From Laburnicola sp. R22_1 (lineage: Eukaryota; Ascomycota; Dothideomycetes; Pleosporales; Didymosphaeriaceae), in the NCBI GenBank assembly GCA_014281115.1, contig JACONQ010000010.1:1426001-1490000 (forward strand): a DNA stretch of 64,000 nt, read 5' to 3'. Shown here piece after piece: positions 33,867 through 46,202 of this stretch (its first letter is position 1; every line of letters starts with the position of its first letter). Position numbers and translations under genes: made by a program. The notes under the pieces are model-generated. The model had not been told where the DNA came from. It worked only from the letters and a program-made list of their open reading frames with translations, and did no database searches.

Positions 33867-36672
33867 CTACCGGATGATGATCTCAACTGCGACTTCATTG
33901 CTCCATCCAGCGTGCTGATCCGTCTCCCTCCATGCCCTCACAGTATCAATCTCGAGTATATTCTCGCATTCATCGTTGACCTTGACGCACTCGGCTGAAA
34001 TTGGACGTCCAAAAATCACAGCCATGAAGTCGTCCTGAATAGAGCGCTTCTTGAGGTCAGATATGTAAAGGCCTGCACTTAGTTAGTAGTGGAACCTGTC
34101 GAGCTGACGACTTGATCATGCGATCGACGTACCGTACGTCCCCAACACCTTTAGCGATGTCCAGACTCTAAGCTTGCCAGAGTCTCGCTCGATATAGCTG
34201 TCAGAGTTGATGATACCAGCAGCCCCCGTCATCTTGCCCACCAAACCCAAGTTGGCCACTGAGATCTCTGCAGGTCCTGCTGCGCCTCGTTGCCCGCGTT
34301 CGAGCTTGAAGGTTTGCAGTGGGAACGCCGACAGGATGTCCCAACCAATCACTGGCAGTTCGACATGGACCAGCGCATGCATATCTTCAAGGCTCGTTGG
34401 TGCTGATACCTGACCGCTAGTGTGGCTCCTGATTATGTACGCGCCTTGCTCCGCACCTGGAAACTGGTCCAAGCCAATCAATTCCGTAATAGAACGCTGA
34501 GTGCAGTTGAAGACGCCGACAATGCTGACACCGGAATGGGCCACTCCTACAAACGTACTGACCTTCAGGAGAACGGTGTCATGGTAGGAGTTGTACGCGG
34601 ACGTACTTTTTCCTACAGTATGGGGTCGTAAGATTACCGTGTCGCCTCGCGGAGTGTTACCCGTCATCTGCGAAATCAGATCAACATCATGCTTTCCTGG
34701 AACATCTGTGATGTATATGGGGCCTCCAGAGACGCAACGGGCCGCAGCGTGGAATGACGCCCATTCATGTGATGTTTGAAACATGTCCCAGTCGGGCAGG
34801 ATATTTAGATACTGATTAAAAATAGCGTTGTGGGCGTTGCAAAATATGTGCCAGGGATGCGAGGCCGGCACCTCGGGAAAGAAGTCGTCCGAATTCCGCA
34901 CTAGTATACGGGGCTTGTTCGGCGGAAGCTGGGAATGAAAGATGATTTGTGGTGTCTGTGACATGCATGAAATAGCTTTTCCAGAGAAGAATCGAAGCTG
35001 GTTGATACTCCAGGCATCCTGGTAGGATTTGATAAGTCTTCTGCGATCAGTGGCATCATCGAGCTCGTCCACGAAGAATTGCGCGTCTGTCTTGACCGAG
35101 TCGACACCAGCAGAGCTGAGGAACGCATAGAAGTCGTGGTAGAAGCGAGAGACGTCCTCTTCGGCAACCGCAAGCATAGTTCCGCCAGACACTCCATCCT
35201 TCTTACGCACAGTAGTAGTCTTGTATTCTTTTGCAATCTTCCCATCAGCTGCGATTCCACCCCAATAACCAAACTGTACAATCCATCAACACACGCTGGA
35301 AAAATTATATGGGAACTTACAAGAGCATGCCAGACTGCAATGTGCTTGATGTTCGCATGTTTCTGCCGGATATCGGAGACGGTGGCCTTGAGACCTCTTG
35401 GAAAGCCTGTCTTCGTAGCTTCGAATTCCACCCAAGCATTCTGAAACTGATCTCCTCCCTCGTGGTTGAGCGACTGCCAATTATCGTCTATGATCAGGTT
35501 TGAAATGTTGATCTCGTTCTTTGCTAGCAAATCCAACGCCCCGAAAAGTTTCTCCTCGGTGAGCTTCTGTCCGATGCCGTTCCAAGTGCAATACGACAGT
35601 CCATCATACCAATTTTGGAGCCATGACGGATTGTAGTCTTTCATCAAAGCTTCCTCTTCCGCAGCGAGCTCCCCAGATGCTGCTTCATACTTGAGAACTA
35701 ATTTTCGAGCATGGTACATAGCAGCTGACATGGCATATTCCAGGCAATGTCCCGCAGAAACGATGAGTGTAGCGGATCCGTCCTGCTCGCTATCATTTCG
35801 TGAGTCTATCATGACGTTTCCTTCCATATCATGACCCAGCGTCGTCAACACATGGTCTATTCCGCTAGTTGCGAGAACGACCAGATGCGAACCATCCTTG
35901 CGTTCGAACGCTGCCACAACGGCTTCCTTGTCTGGTTGGAACTTGTCTTTGCCTTGACGTGGGGCTAGCCAGGGTGACCATAATCGCACGAGAGCGAACC
36001 AGCGTGAGAAGTTTGTGGGTTTTCCGAGCTTGTTGTTGGAGTACCCGGATGCTTCACCAGAGGCTGCATTGACAGGGCTGTTGATGCTCCACAGTAGCGT
36101 GTCTGGTGTGTCGCTCCTCTCCTCTCGAATGTTTAGGTATGGAGGTAACCCGTTAATGAGGTCTGATATGTTGTGCTGGAGGGGTGCTGCAGATTGATAG
36201 ACGATGCGGCCGTCCGAAGTAGAAAAGTGCTCATTAGCCCACTTCCACGGTTCGTCTTCGGAGGCACGGAATGTGATTGTAAAAGATATGGAGCTTCCAT
36301 GTTTGGGCAAGCCACCTAGGTCCACGGAGAAGCATTTGCGGTAGACGTTTGCCTTGGAGCCACCCCAGGCTGATATCTTCGCGTGTCAGCAGTCGGTACC
36401 TGGTGCTGGGGACGCATACCAAGGACAGAGGGCGTTTGCTAGGGTTCAAACTCAAGCTTGTCCACTTATCCCGACTGTCATGGTTTGACCACAGCGCAAC
36501 GTTCCATGGCTTTTCCGTTGAGCTCTCGATCAATACTGTGAATGTTACCTGTTCATGTTATCCATGACTCGCGCATAGACTCATAGCGAATGGTGGACCT
36601 TACCGTCTGCCGTCCAGGAGGGATTATGGTGGTCTGGCCCAAAGGGGGGTTCGAGGTAAGACTTGCGTACAT
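33867..36672 (-). CDS. GH36 raffinose synthase/Sip1-like alpha-galactosidase
   Basis: The five-exon model is 36604-36672, 36420-36548, 35321-36376, 34133-35273 and 33867-34072, giving 866 residues. Introns are 55, 43, 47 and 60 bp, the last with an ACTAAC branch site. Conserved GH36 features include [22 protein letters not shown] joined to FGYWGG, the nucleophile motif KTDAQ (Asp481) and RNSDDFFP with the acid/base Asp547/548. The protein has the long N-terminal beta-domain and C-terminal part expected for the raffinose synthase/seed-imbibition group, which acts on alpha-galactosides. Whether it hydrolyses or transfers galactose cannot be told. No signal peptide is visible, so it is probably intracellular. 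The 43-bp second intron is unusually short; without it the frame shifts by one base. Confidence 0.82.
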
Positions 36673-36880
36673 GGTGAACAGAACAGGGGGGCCGTTGGGA
36701 TGAAGATGCACAAGGGACGTGGATCGGGTATAGGTGTGGAGGAGGTCGCGCTCTCCGAAGCTCCGCACACCAGCCAATCAGGCGCGCCCCGCGGCGTGGC
36801 CCGTGAACTTTTGGAGAGGGCCCGAGGATCTCACACTCACAGTTCTGCAGGCGAGTGTTTGTGCGCACGCATTGGCAGCC
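36673..36880. promoter_or_regulatory. shared intergenic promoter, GH36 and mitochondrial TyrRS
   Basis: The two start codons face away from each other across 208 bp, so this interval must hold both promoters and leaders. No specific operator can be named. Confidence 0.55.
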
Positions 36881-38894
36881 ATGTCGCTGCTCAAACAGCT
36901 GCCGCGACCTCGCGCCTCTGCGTGCCAGCAATGCATCCGAACACAGCGATCCGCCGCCGCCGAGGCCCGACGATGGCAGAGCGGCGCGGCCGGCGAGGAC
37001 AGCGCGCACTCGCAGACGCGGGCGTGGGAGCAGCACGCGGCCGCGATCCAGAACAAGGTGCACAAGAGCATGCTCGAGACGCTGCAAGAGCGCGGCTTTG
37101 TCAAGGACGTCGCTGGGTACGTGGCCCCCCCCTCCCCCTCCCCCTCGCCCGCGCTGACCGACGACGATGCAGCGACCGACACGCCCTCGACTGGCTCCTC
37201 ACGCGGAAGCCCATCGGCGCCTACGTCGGCGTCGACCCCACGGCCCCCTCGATGCACGTCGGCCACCTCCTTCCGCTCATGGCCTTGTACTGGATGTACC
37301 TGCACGGCTACCGCGCCGTCACGCTGGTGAGCGACACCACCCGCCGGCCCGCGGCTCGGTCCAACGGGGCTGATGGTGAATAGTTAGGAACCGGCACCGT
37401 CCAGATTGGCGATCCGTCGGGGCGGACCGCTGCGCGCGCGCATCAGCACAACGACGCCCAGGTCCTGAACGCGCGCAGCATGCGCAGACAGCTGGCGAAG
37501 CTCTGGGTCAACGTCGACTGTCTGGCCATCAAACACAAGCTGACGCCCGATGCGACGAGGAGGCAGCTGCTTCTGAATCGCGCCTGGCTGAAGAAGCTCA
37601 GCGCCATCGACTTGATGCGTGACCTGGGCTCGGGCATGCGCCTGGGCTCGTTGCTTGCTCGGGACTCGTGAGCCGCCCGGAACGTCTGGCCTCCTGGCCC
37701 CTCGCTGACGCTTTCCTAGGGTGCAGGTGCGCATGGAGAACGGCGAAGGCATGGCCTTTTCCGAGTTCAGCTATCCGCTCTTCCAAGCGTACGATTGGTG
37801 GCATATGTACCGCAACCACGACGTCCAACTCCAGATTGGGGGCTCAGACCAGTATGGCAACCTTTGCGCGGGCATGGATGCTGTGAGCCACATGCGCAAA
37901 ATCCATGGCATGCAGAGCAACGGCGCTGAAAACCATCTGTGGACAGCCACATTTGGGCTCACTACACCTCTGTTGACGACCGCTTCTGGCGACAAGTTCG
38001 GGAAAAGTGCTGGCAATGCTGTCTGGCTAGACAAGCAGATGCTGAGCTCTTTTGACCTATATCAAGTGCGTTCGAGGAGAGACGAGAGAGGACTACGCTA
38101 ACGATTCCTGTCAGTATTTCGTGCGCACCGCCGACAACGATGTGGAACGTTACCTGAAGCTCTTCACTTTCTTGCCCATCCAGTACATCGAGCTGATCAT
38201 GCAACAACACCGGCAGGATGAGTCGAAACGCACAGCCCAGCACATGCTCGCCAGAGAAGTCGTGGAACTCGTTCACGGCGCCGAAGACGCGGCACATGCT
38301 GTTCTTGCTCATAAAGACGCCTTCAGCCAAGGGACCAATACATTCTCGCTTCTGGGACTGAGAAGAACCCTTACCCAGATTGCCAATAAAGATGCACCCG
38401 TCACTCTGCACAAGGAAGAGCAAAAGCTACTTGCACACAAGCAGGCGTACGCTGCATCCGCAGGTGTGCAATCCATGTCGGCCACGACACCAGAGACGCC
38501 CAAAACGGATGCATCCAACGTAGTGACCCTACCGTTGAGTCTGCTCCAAGAGGGTTCCTTCCCTCGCGTTCTACGCGCCGCCGGGCTTGTTACTTCCAAC
38601 AGCGAAGGCCATCGCTTGATCGCGAAGAACGGCGCCTACGTTGTCCTACCAAACTCAGGATCGGCCGAGAACCCACACGGCCTCAAGTGGGAGCCTATCC
38701 CCGCGGACGTCAAAACCGCGGATCCGAATCAATATCTGCTCGACTGGGAGGCGCTGGTTCTGCGATCGGGCAAGTCGAATATTCAGATATGTCGTATTAT
38801 CACAGAAGAGCAATTCGAGGCCGAAGGTCTCACCTGCCCTGGATGGGAAGAGTTCAAAGCAAGAAGAGCTGCGTCTGGCGAACAGACAGAGTAA
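36881..38894 (+). CDS. msy1: mitochondrial tyrosyl-tRNA synthetase
   Basis: Five exons (36881-37116, 37173-37326, 37384-37667, 37720-38065, 38115-38894) give 599 residues. It is a class I synthetase. The HIGH motif appears as HVGH (107-110) in [15 protein letters not shown], and the KMSKS loop as KFGKS (317-321). The tyrosine-pocket motif [12 protein letters not shown] and the GDPSGR signature are present. The first 70 residues are Arg/Ser/Ala-rich with few acidic residues early, as in a mitochondrial presequence. The C-terminal part carries an S4-like RNA-binding segment ([16 protein letters not shown], then [16 protein letters not shown]). It charges mitochondrial tRNA-Tyr. Fungal members can also help splice group I introns, which is not demonstrable here. 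Confidence 0.9.
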
Positions 38895-39875
38895 AGACAG
38901 CTGCATAGTTCTTCGGGCGCACGTACGAATTGTATTAATCGAGATGTAATCTAGAGTCGGTCGGGCGCTCGTGCAACTTGTACATATACGCCATGTCATC
39001 TTGTACCATATTGTAGAAAACAACTGTAGGCGAGGCAATCCAGTAGCCGAAGAGATTTAGTTTGGTCTCGCATGCTACTCCAGGGCTGCTTGCGAGTCAC
39101 GTGTAGCACTGATTTTACATCCCTACCTTCATGAATGAGAGGAGGACTGATTGTCAATGCATTGTTCTATCGCTGGATCGTTGAGAAGGAGCAGTGGTAT
39201 GCTGGCTCCTTCTTGTATAGTAATCCAGCGAATGGAAATGGACAAGTCATGACCGTCTAACATGCACTCAATCGCCATCACAGGTTCACAAGCATGTGCA
39301 GCACATGTACGACCCAAAAAAGTTCTCATTGTAATTGCCCATGGCCGTGTATACATCGCGGTGGTCCCGTCTCTTCTCTACGCTAAGTCCGCGGCTCATA
39401 GTCGAGGCCAATCCGTGGGAGCAGTTGCCAATGAGCGCGCGTTGTCGCAGAGACACCTTGCCAGTTTGATAGTCAGAAATGTTGTCCGAGCGTCCGTAAA
39501 GTAACAAGGTGGGTGTGCCGGACGCAGATATCATGCTGCCTCCACGACTACACAGCGAACCACTTGGGCCCGGTAAAGGGAGAGTTCGGGGGCGGAAGAG
39601 GAGGACAGCTCATCTGGTACACGCTAGACTTTCATCATCTGCATGCAGCGTTAGTTGTTTGCGCGTTGATATGAGCGCGTGGGTGCTTACTTGGATTAAA
39701 CTGGAAGGATGGGGAGCAAAAGTTTGGGCGGCCGCAGATTTTAAGTGTGGGTGTGCACCGAGCTTGGACGCTTAGTCACGCTAAGCTTGGCGCCCGACTT
39801 TTCGAGATTGGACATCAGGAGATGCTGCTCTGCTTGCATCTATCATTTTGCGTCGAGAACAAGTATAAAGAGAAG
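38895..39875. other. ~1-kb intergenic region, nothing recognised
   Basis: This lies between two same-strand tRNA synthetase genes. There are only short chance frames. I looked for tRNA A/B-box patterns and saw none. Confidence 0.45.
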
Positions 39876-42154
39876 ATGATGAGCATGAGGCAAGCTACAC
39901 AGCATGTCACGAGTCGCAGTTTGTGCCTCCGGAGCTCTTACGCTGAGATATCGCGGTTCGTCCGGACGCGCCATCACGGGATTTCGCTCGGCTCTACAGC
40001 AGGTCTGCAAAGACCAATTCGCTGCTTTACGGACACCAGGTTCGCCAGACAGGATGAAAAAGCACGACAAGCGTTAGACGACTATAGAGAAACATGTAAG
40101 AGCGAGGCCAGATTGGGTTGCAGCGTTGCCGAGAACATCTAGAATTGACTCCATCACAGTACACTCGGAACAGTGGGATCCCGTGACTCCACTCAGCAAA
40201 ACTTGGGAACAAGCTGCGGTCGGCCAACAAGCGAGTTTTTGTGGTTACTTGTCGACCCGTCGCGATGTGAACAAGAAGCTCTCCTTTACCAACTTGCGCA
40301 GCCATGACCAGAGATATAGCATACAGATTGTCTCGTCTGCGAATGTCGAGGGCACCAAAAAAGCAGAAGCCCATGCTCGCTTGAAGACTATGCGAGAATG
40401 GACTCCTGTACTTGTGAAGGGAACGATCAAGGAACGCGTACCACCTCCCAAACGAGAACAGATCCCAGAAACAGGCACGGAAACAGCACCAAAACCAGGA
40501 GTGCCGAGGCACGAGATTCCAGAGTGCGAGAATCGAGAGCTTGAACTGACGACCATCATCCCGCTCAATGAAGTCGCCTCGGATATCATCGTGAAGGAAG
40601 AGGCAGCGTATGGACCTGAACAGCGCCATCTCCAGCTCCGCACGGATTATAGAGCGCGGAATGGCCTACTAAAGCGAAACATGATCATGCAAAGAGCAAG
40701 GAGAGTTCTGGCTGAACGAAATTTTGTCGAGATTGAGACGCCTCTGCTGTTCAAATCGACCCCGGAGGGCGCACGCGAGTTTCTTGTGCCAACGCGGAAT
40801 AAGGGACTTGCGTATGCGCTACCGCAGAGTCCGCAGCAGTACAAGCAGATTCTGATGGCGTCTGGGTTTCCGAAATACTACCAGTTCGCGAAGTGCTTCC
40901 GGGATGAGGATCTGAGAGCTGATCGTCAGCCCGAGTTCACACAGGTATAGCCGAGTCCCCCTTCCGAGTTTGTTAATTAATAGTTGTCTAGTTGGATTTG
41001 GAAATGTCTTTTGCAGGTGAAGAGCAAGTCATGGCAGAAATCGAAGCTCTGCTCGTGACGGTGTGGCAGAAGATGAGACGACCACACATAGAAACTCCAA
41101 TACAGCGAATGACGTACCAAGAAGCAATGTCCTCGTACGGCTCAGATAAACCGGATCTCCGCTTTAGCGCAAAGGCAAGCCTCCAACCCCTGCTTCCTTT
41201 AACCTCTCTGATTTTTCCAAGATACACTCCATCACTGAGCTCCTCGAAGTCGACTCAATCAGCAAAATAACACCCCTCCAACACCCTGTCGTGGACGCTT
41301 TCAAAATGCACCTGTCGCCCGACCCGAAAATCAACCGCAAATTTATCTCCGACTTCTTCGATAGCCCAGAAGGAAAACCATATATGCAAAACCCAGATGG
41401 GCAGCCCGGAATCTTATTCTACGACGCGGGACAGCCCATGGGCGGCCTCGGCCCTCTCGGCTACCGCTTTACGATGGAACAGCCTGCCGAAATCGCGCTC
41501 GATCACGGCGACGTGCTCATCATACAAGCTCGACCCAGCGGCCCGCTCACCGGCGGTTCAACGGCGTTAGGAAACCTGCGGTTGGCGCTGCACAAGGCGG
41601 CTATTGCACAGGGCTTCATAGAAAAACCTTTGCAGTCAACATACAAATTCGTGTGGATCACAGATTTTCCCCTCTTCTCGCCCGTCAACGACACCGACCC
41701 CGGCCAAGGCGGCACCGCCGGCCTCGCATCAACGCACCACCCTTTCACCGCACCCAAAACAGCCGCCGACTTGGACCTCCTGCTTACCTCGCCCACGAAA
41801 GCCCTTGCCGCACATTACGACATTGTCGTCAACGGCGTGGAACTCGGCGGCGGCAGCCGGCGTATCCACAATGCCGAAGTGCAGGAATTCATATTCCGCG
41901 ACGTGCTCAAGATGGCGCCACAGCGCATCGAGGATTTCAGGCATCTGCTGGATGTCTTGAGAAGTGGATGTCCGCCGCATGCGGGCATTGCGTTGGGCTG
42001 GGATCGTCTGATGGCCGTCCTGTTGGGGAGGGATAGCGTGAGGGATGTTATTGCTTTTCCGAAGAGTGGGAGTGGGGAGGATGGGCTGGTTAAGAGTCCG
42101 AATAGGGTCACCGAGGGGCAGTGGGATGTGTATCATTTACGGTTGAAGGAGTAG
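39876..42154 (+). CDS. msd1: mitochondrial aspartyl-tRNA synthetase
   Basis: Four exons (39876-40095, 40160-40944, 40992-41174, 41222-42154) encode 706 residues. It is a bacterial-type class II AspRS. An OB-fold anticodon-binding region is near the start ([16 protein letters not shown]). Motif 2 is [16 protein letters not shown] (320-335), the [11 protein letters not shown] block follows, there is an inserted GAD-like domain, and motif 3 is GIALGWDR (651-658). The first 60 residues are Arg/Ser-rich with no long acidic stretch, consistent with mitochondrial import. The third intron (41175-41221) has a GC donor (GCAAGC) and AG acceptor; without it the frame breaks. The second start Met (39879) is an alternative. 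It charges mitochondrial tRNA-Asp. Confidence 0.88.
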
Positions 42155-43314
42155 GGTTGTGGGTGGGGTGGATGAGCGTGTGAGTCTCGTTTTCCGTTCT
42201 TCGGCGTGTACTATGTGTAGGTTTTTGTGTTGCGTATACTATGTTTTTATTCTCTTGTATTATATTGTTCTTTGACGGAAATTTTGATATGGATATTGTG
42301 CAGTGATGCAATCGTCACATGTACTTACAGCATGTGAGTATGGAGTGGTTACTGACATGTGCACGGGCATGTTGCACCCAACTGATACAACTGATATCAC
42401 GCGATAAGTCACGTGGCTGATGACTAAGCGTACACGCTTACTATGGCCGGCAGCCGGCTGATATCCCTCACGGTGAAAATAGCCAAAGGAAAAAACACAC
42501 ACGTATTATATTGTTGTATTATGGCAAAGCATGTATTCCATATATATATCTTTGGTGCTTGAACCGAGACTCGGTCGCGTACTGCGATGCTACCTACACT
42601 TGTGCTTTTATGTCTTGCACTTCAGCATATCTCATCGTCTCCTTGTCCCAGACATACACCCACTCCGCCCTAGCTCAAAATATCTTAGAAGCGAGTTCTA
42701 CCCAAGGGAAGTCATGAGATCCGACTCAATGCGGGTTACAGCCAGCTCGACGCTCTGCGCACAACATTGTCGAACTAACCAGGTAATTAAGCGCACTCAG
42801 GCGTACACGAATCAAATGGCCGTTGAGACTTGCACAACCCACCCCATCTCATTCCATCAAAAAAGTCCCAACATAATTCACTACTTCTATACAACCGGTG
42901 GCTCCATGTGCCGTGCCGGTGCCCTAGCCCACCAGCCACCAGCCCAGCCTACCCTGCCATAACCGGGTCCTCCCTCGTCGTAGTGCGGGGCGTTTTTCGA
43001 CCATCGAATCGGCACCGGCACCAACTTCTGCCTTGCCTTTTGCCGGTTTGCAACGACAGGGGTTTGGATGGTGACGAGTGAGCGTGGGCGTGGGGTGGGG
43101 GTAGGACAGGGTAGAGTTGATGGCGGCATCGGCCCGGCGTGTGGGTATGGTATGTATAGGAGGCATTGGAGGAAGGGGAGAGATGCCGAGTTGTTTCGTT
43201 GGGCTTGTCTCGGACTTGGACTGCGTTTTTTTCTTGTTGGACTCGTTCCTTACGTCGTTTGTTGTTGGCTTCGTACTGTCCTCCCGCTGGATTCCCAACC
43301 CAGCGCAAACAACC
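42155..43314. other. ~1.2-kb intergenic region, nothing recognised
   Basis: The first 350 bp is A/T-rich 3' flank. The remainder is the upstream region of the oxidoreductase gene. The frame of that gene is open back to 43117, but the ATG at 43315 has the better context and begins the conserved protein. Confidence 0.45.
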
Positions 43315-44688
43315 ATGGCCTCCAAACCCTCCATCGGCTTCTGCGGCCTCGGAGCCATGGGCTTCGGCATGGCCACCCACCTCATAAAGCAAGGCTACCC
43401 CGTAACCGGCTTCGACGTGTACGCGCCTACACTCGCCCGCTTCGCCTCCGCCGGCGGCACGCCCTCCACCTCGCTCTCCGCCTCCGCAAAAGACAAACCC
43501 TTCTACATCTGCATGGTAGCCACCGCGCAGCAAGCACAAGCCGCACTCTTTGGCTCCGACGACAGCATCGTCAACGCCCTCCCGCACGGCGCAACGCTGT
43601 ATCTTATGTCTACGGTGCCCAGCTCGTACGCGCAGAGTGTAGAGAAGCAATTGCGACATGTAGGCCGAGATGACATTCTCTTCATCGACGCGCCTGTTTC
43701 TGGGGGCGGGATTCGCGCGGTGGACGGCACATTGTCGATCATGGCTGGGGCGTCGGACGCGGCGATTCAGAAGGGCAAGTTCCTCCTCGAGGAGCTATCT
43801 GCGGCGTCCAAGCTGTTTGTTGTCCAGGGCGGTGTGGGCGCAGGGAGTAATATGAAGATGGTGCATCAGGTGCTTGCTGCGATTCAGATTCTGGCTGTGA
43901 GTGAGGCGTTTGGCTTTGCGGCGAGGTTGGGGCTGAATGGGGGTGAGGTGAGGGACCATGTGGTGGGGGGGAAGGCGTGGAGTTGGATGTTTGAGACTCG
44001 GAGTGTGAGTATGTTGAGGGAGGATTATTTTCCGGGGGCGAGTGCGGTGACGATTATTGCCAAGGATACGGTATGTATGGCCTATGAGCGTAGTGAGGGT
44101 GCATGCATATGTGGGAGAGGAAGCTGACGTGGAAAGGGTATCATCACCGCCACAGCGAGTCTGCTCAACTTTCCTGTGCCGTTGTGCGGCATTGCCGAGG
44201 CAGTGTACATGGCTGGTATCAGCAAAGACCTCGGCGCGGATGACGACGCGGGACTCGTGCGTCTATGGACGTCTGAGCCGGTTGCAAGCATACAAAGTAC
44301 ACTCTCGGAAGAAGATAAGAAAGCAAAGCTCGAGCTCGTGAGCAACCTCCTTCTCGGTATCCATCTGTGCGCCGCAGCCGAGAGCATTTCCTTCGCGAAG
44401 CATGTCGGCATACCGCTGCCTCAGCTGTACGAATTAGCCGTCGAGGCAGCCGGAAGTAGTACTCAATTCAAAGAGGCTGGTTCGAAGATGATCAATATTT
44501 TGGAAGGGAAACAAGAGCAGGAAGGAAGTGGACTGGGGGGCTACCTAGAGGGACTGAAGGCGGCTGTAGCAGAGGCACGAGATATAAAATGTCCTTTGTA
44601 TTTGGGCAACGGAGCGTTGAGTTTGCTAATGCAGACCGGGAAAGATAGGAATCTGACCTCGTTGCTCAAGTTGTACGGGGTCATATAG
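43315..44688 (+). CDS. 3-hydroxyisobutyrate/6-phosphogluconate dehydrogenase-like oxidoreductase
   Basis: Two exons (43315-44070, 44137-44688; 66-bp intron) give 435 residues. The Rossmann motif GLGAMG is at 11-16. The substrate-binding motif APVSGGG (126-132) and the catalytic-lysine segment NMKMVHQ (Lys181) follow. After the first helical domain a second, similar helical domain continues to the end (about 315-435), making the protein longer than the usual 290-320-residue dehydrogenases. This two-lobed form resembles L-threonate dehydrogenase-like family members, which use NAD(P)+ on beta-hydroxyacids. The actual substrate is unknown. An in-frame start 198 bp upstream (43117) would add 66 residues of unlike composition and is not preferred: 43315 has an ACCATGG context. 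Confidence 0.8.
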
Positions 44689-45040
44689 GAGTGGAAGAAC
44701 AATGTGCAAGCGAATGCAATAGTGTCGATGTTCTTTTTGGAACTGTTCCGAACTGCTGAAGTGGCGATAATTCTCACTGTTGGGATGCTGCGTGAAGGCT
44801 TGGACCGCGAGTAGAGAGATCAAGTCCCGGCAAAGACTAATTCAAATCAACAACAAGAAACTCTGCAAGGAGTCGTGATGAGAAATCCGCTACACTCTCG
44901 ACCCGTCGTTTAATTTCGAAGTCATCTACTTAGGTCAGTTGCACGTTATCACATTGACCACTTACCCGGCGACGGCGCCAATATGGTGAAGTTGGATTAT
45001 TCAACATAAAGCAACTCCCTTGTTTATATATATCTCAAAC

Positions 45041-45219
45041 ACTGCCGCCAATAATAATACTATGCAGAACGTTAACAATAAAATTATTGTTATTTTGTGT
45101 ATATTTTATTGCTACTGTGTGCTAGGTACTAGGTTTTAGTGCCTCCTGTTTTACTCCTCTCTATATATAGTGCAGACTTAACCTTAGTCAGAATCTTAAC
45201 ACAACAAAGATCTTTAATA
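45041..45219. repeat. dispersed repeat, copy A (~180 bp)
   Basis: This interval is closely similar to 54464-54645 in the same orientation (shared blocks AAATTATTGTTATTTTGTGT, GTGCTAGGTACTAGG, TTAACCTTAG). Differences are mostly C/T and G/A transitions, with copy A carrying more A/T. Copy A is bounded by a 16-bp direct repeat, ATATATATCTCAAACA (45026-45041 and 45217-45232). No coding frame is present. It may be a solo LTR or short non-autonomous element altered by RIP. Confidence 0.7.
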
Positions 45220-45860
45220 TATATCTCAAACAATAGAACACAAGTAATTCTGACCGATCATCATGAGACAGTGTCGCATGAGAATGGTACGGGTGTGTAG
45301 AAATCTCTTCCAGGAACGGGGATCAATCAACTTGTTGAACAATCTGTGCCACACAAGGTTGAAGCGATGCATATTGCTGATGTGGAATCATGCTTGCGTA
45401 CTCGGCGAGGTTGCTGATATCTGCTAGTGAGTTGAAATTATGGGTCGGGATACCAGCACTGACGATGCCGCGAGTAGATGCCATGTTCCGAACTTTGCTG
45501 GGTTACGGCCTACGAAGTTAATAGTGCAGATCCGATCCAATGGCTTCAAGGCATTGTAACCCGGCGAATCCACCAGAACTGGACATTTCTGAGATCCACT
45601 CTCGGACCGCATAACAGACAAGCCAATATTGTCCCGATATTCTTATCATCTCGCCACCAACGCGCGGCAGCGGCAGTTCACAGAACCCCACAGCACGCAC
45701 CCGAAACACGCAGCACAATACCTACCTAGTCAAACAACCAAAACGGCAATTTGATTCCTCCCACGAACACATGGTCTAACCGAACTAGCGCGGCAGTTGC
45801 CGGATCCATTCGGTGCCAGCGCTTGTGAGCACGTTTCAGATATCTGTTGGCAAACTCTCG

Positions 45861-46202
45861 GCACCAGATAATAGGCCGACCTCCAAGTAATAGCGGGCAG
45901 GCCTGCAAGGACCTTGCAACTAACTACATTGTTACAACCCCTTACTAGCTAATACCTAGTTAAGTATCACCCGTGCGCAAACATTAAAACTTAAGGAAAA
46001 GGCAACTTCAAAGGCTATTTTGTCTTCAATTTAATCGCTTTTTTCTTTAGAATTGGTGCGCATTGGGAAGGCTATCAAATTCGAAGCTAAACCCTTTTTT
46101 TTAATAGCCTTTTCTTTGAAATTTAATAATCTCTTTATAGTTAAAAAAGACGACTTGCAGGCCTGCCCGCTATTACTTAGAGGCCTGCCCACTATCTTGT
46201 GC
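45861..46202. repeat. 342-bp element with 49-bp inverted repeat arms
   Basis: The left arm (45861-45909) and the reverse complement of the right arm (46154-46202) agree at 43 of 49 positions. The inner part is identical (AAGTAATAGCGGGCAGGCCT and on). The 244-bp centre is A/T-rich, with TTTAAT and AAAGGCTATTT-like strings, and has no coding capacity. It resembles a MITE. No clear target duplication was found. Confidence 0.6.
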
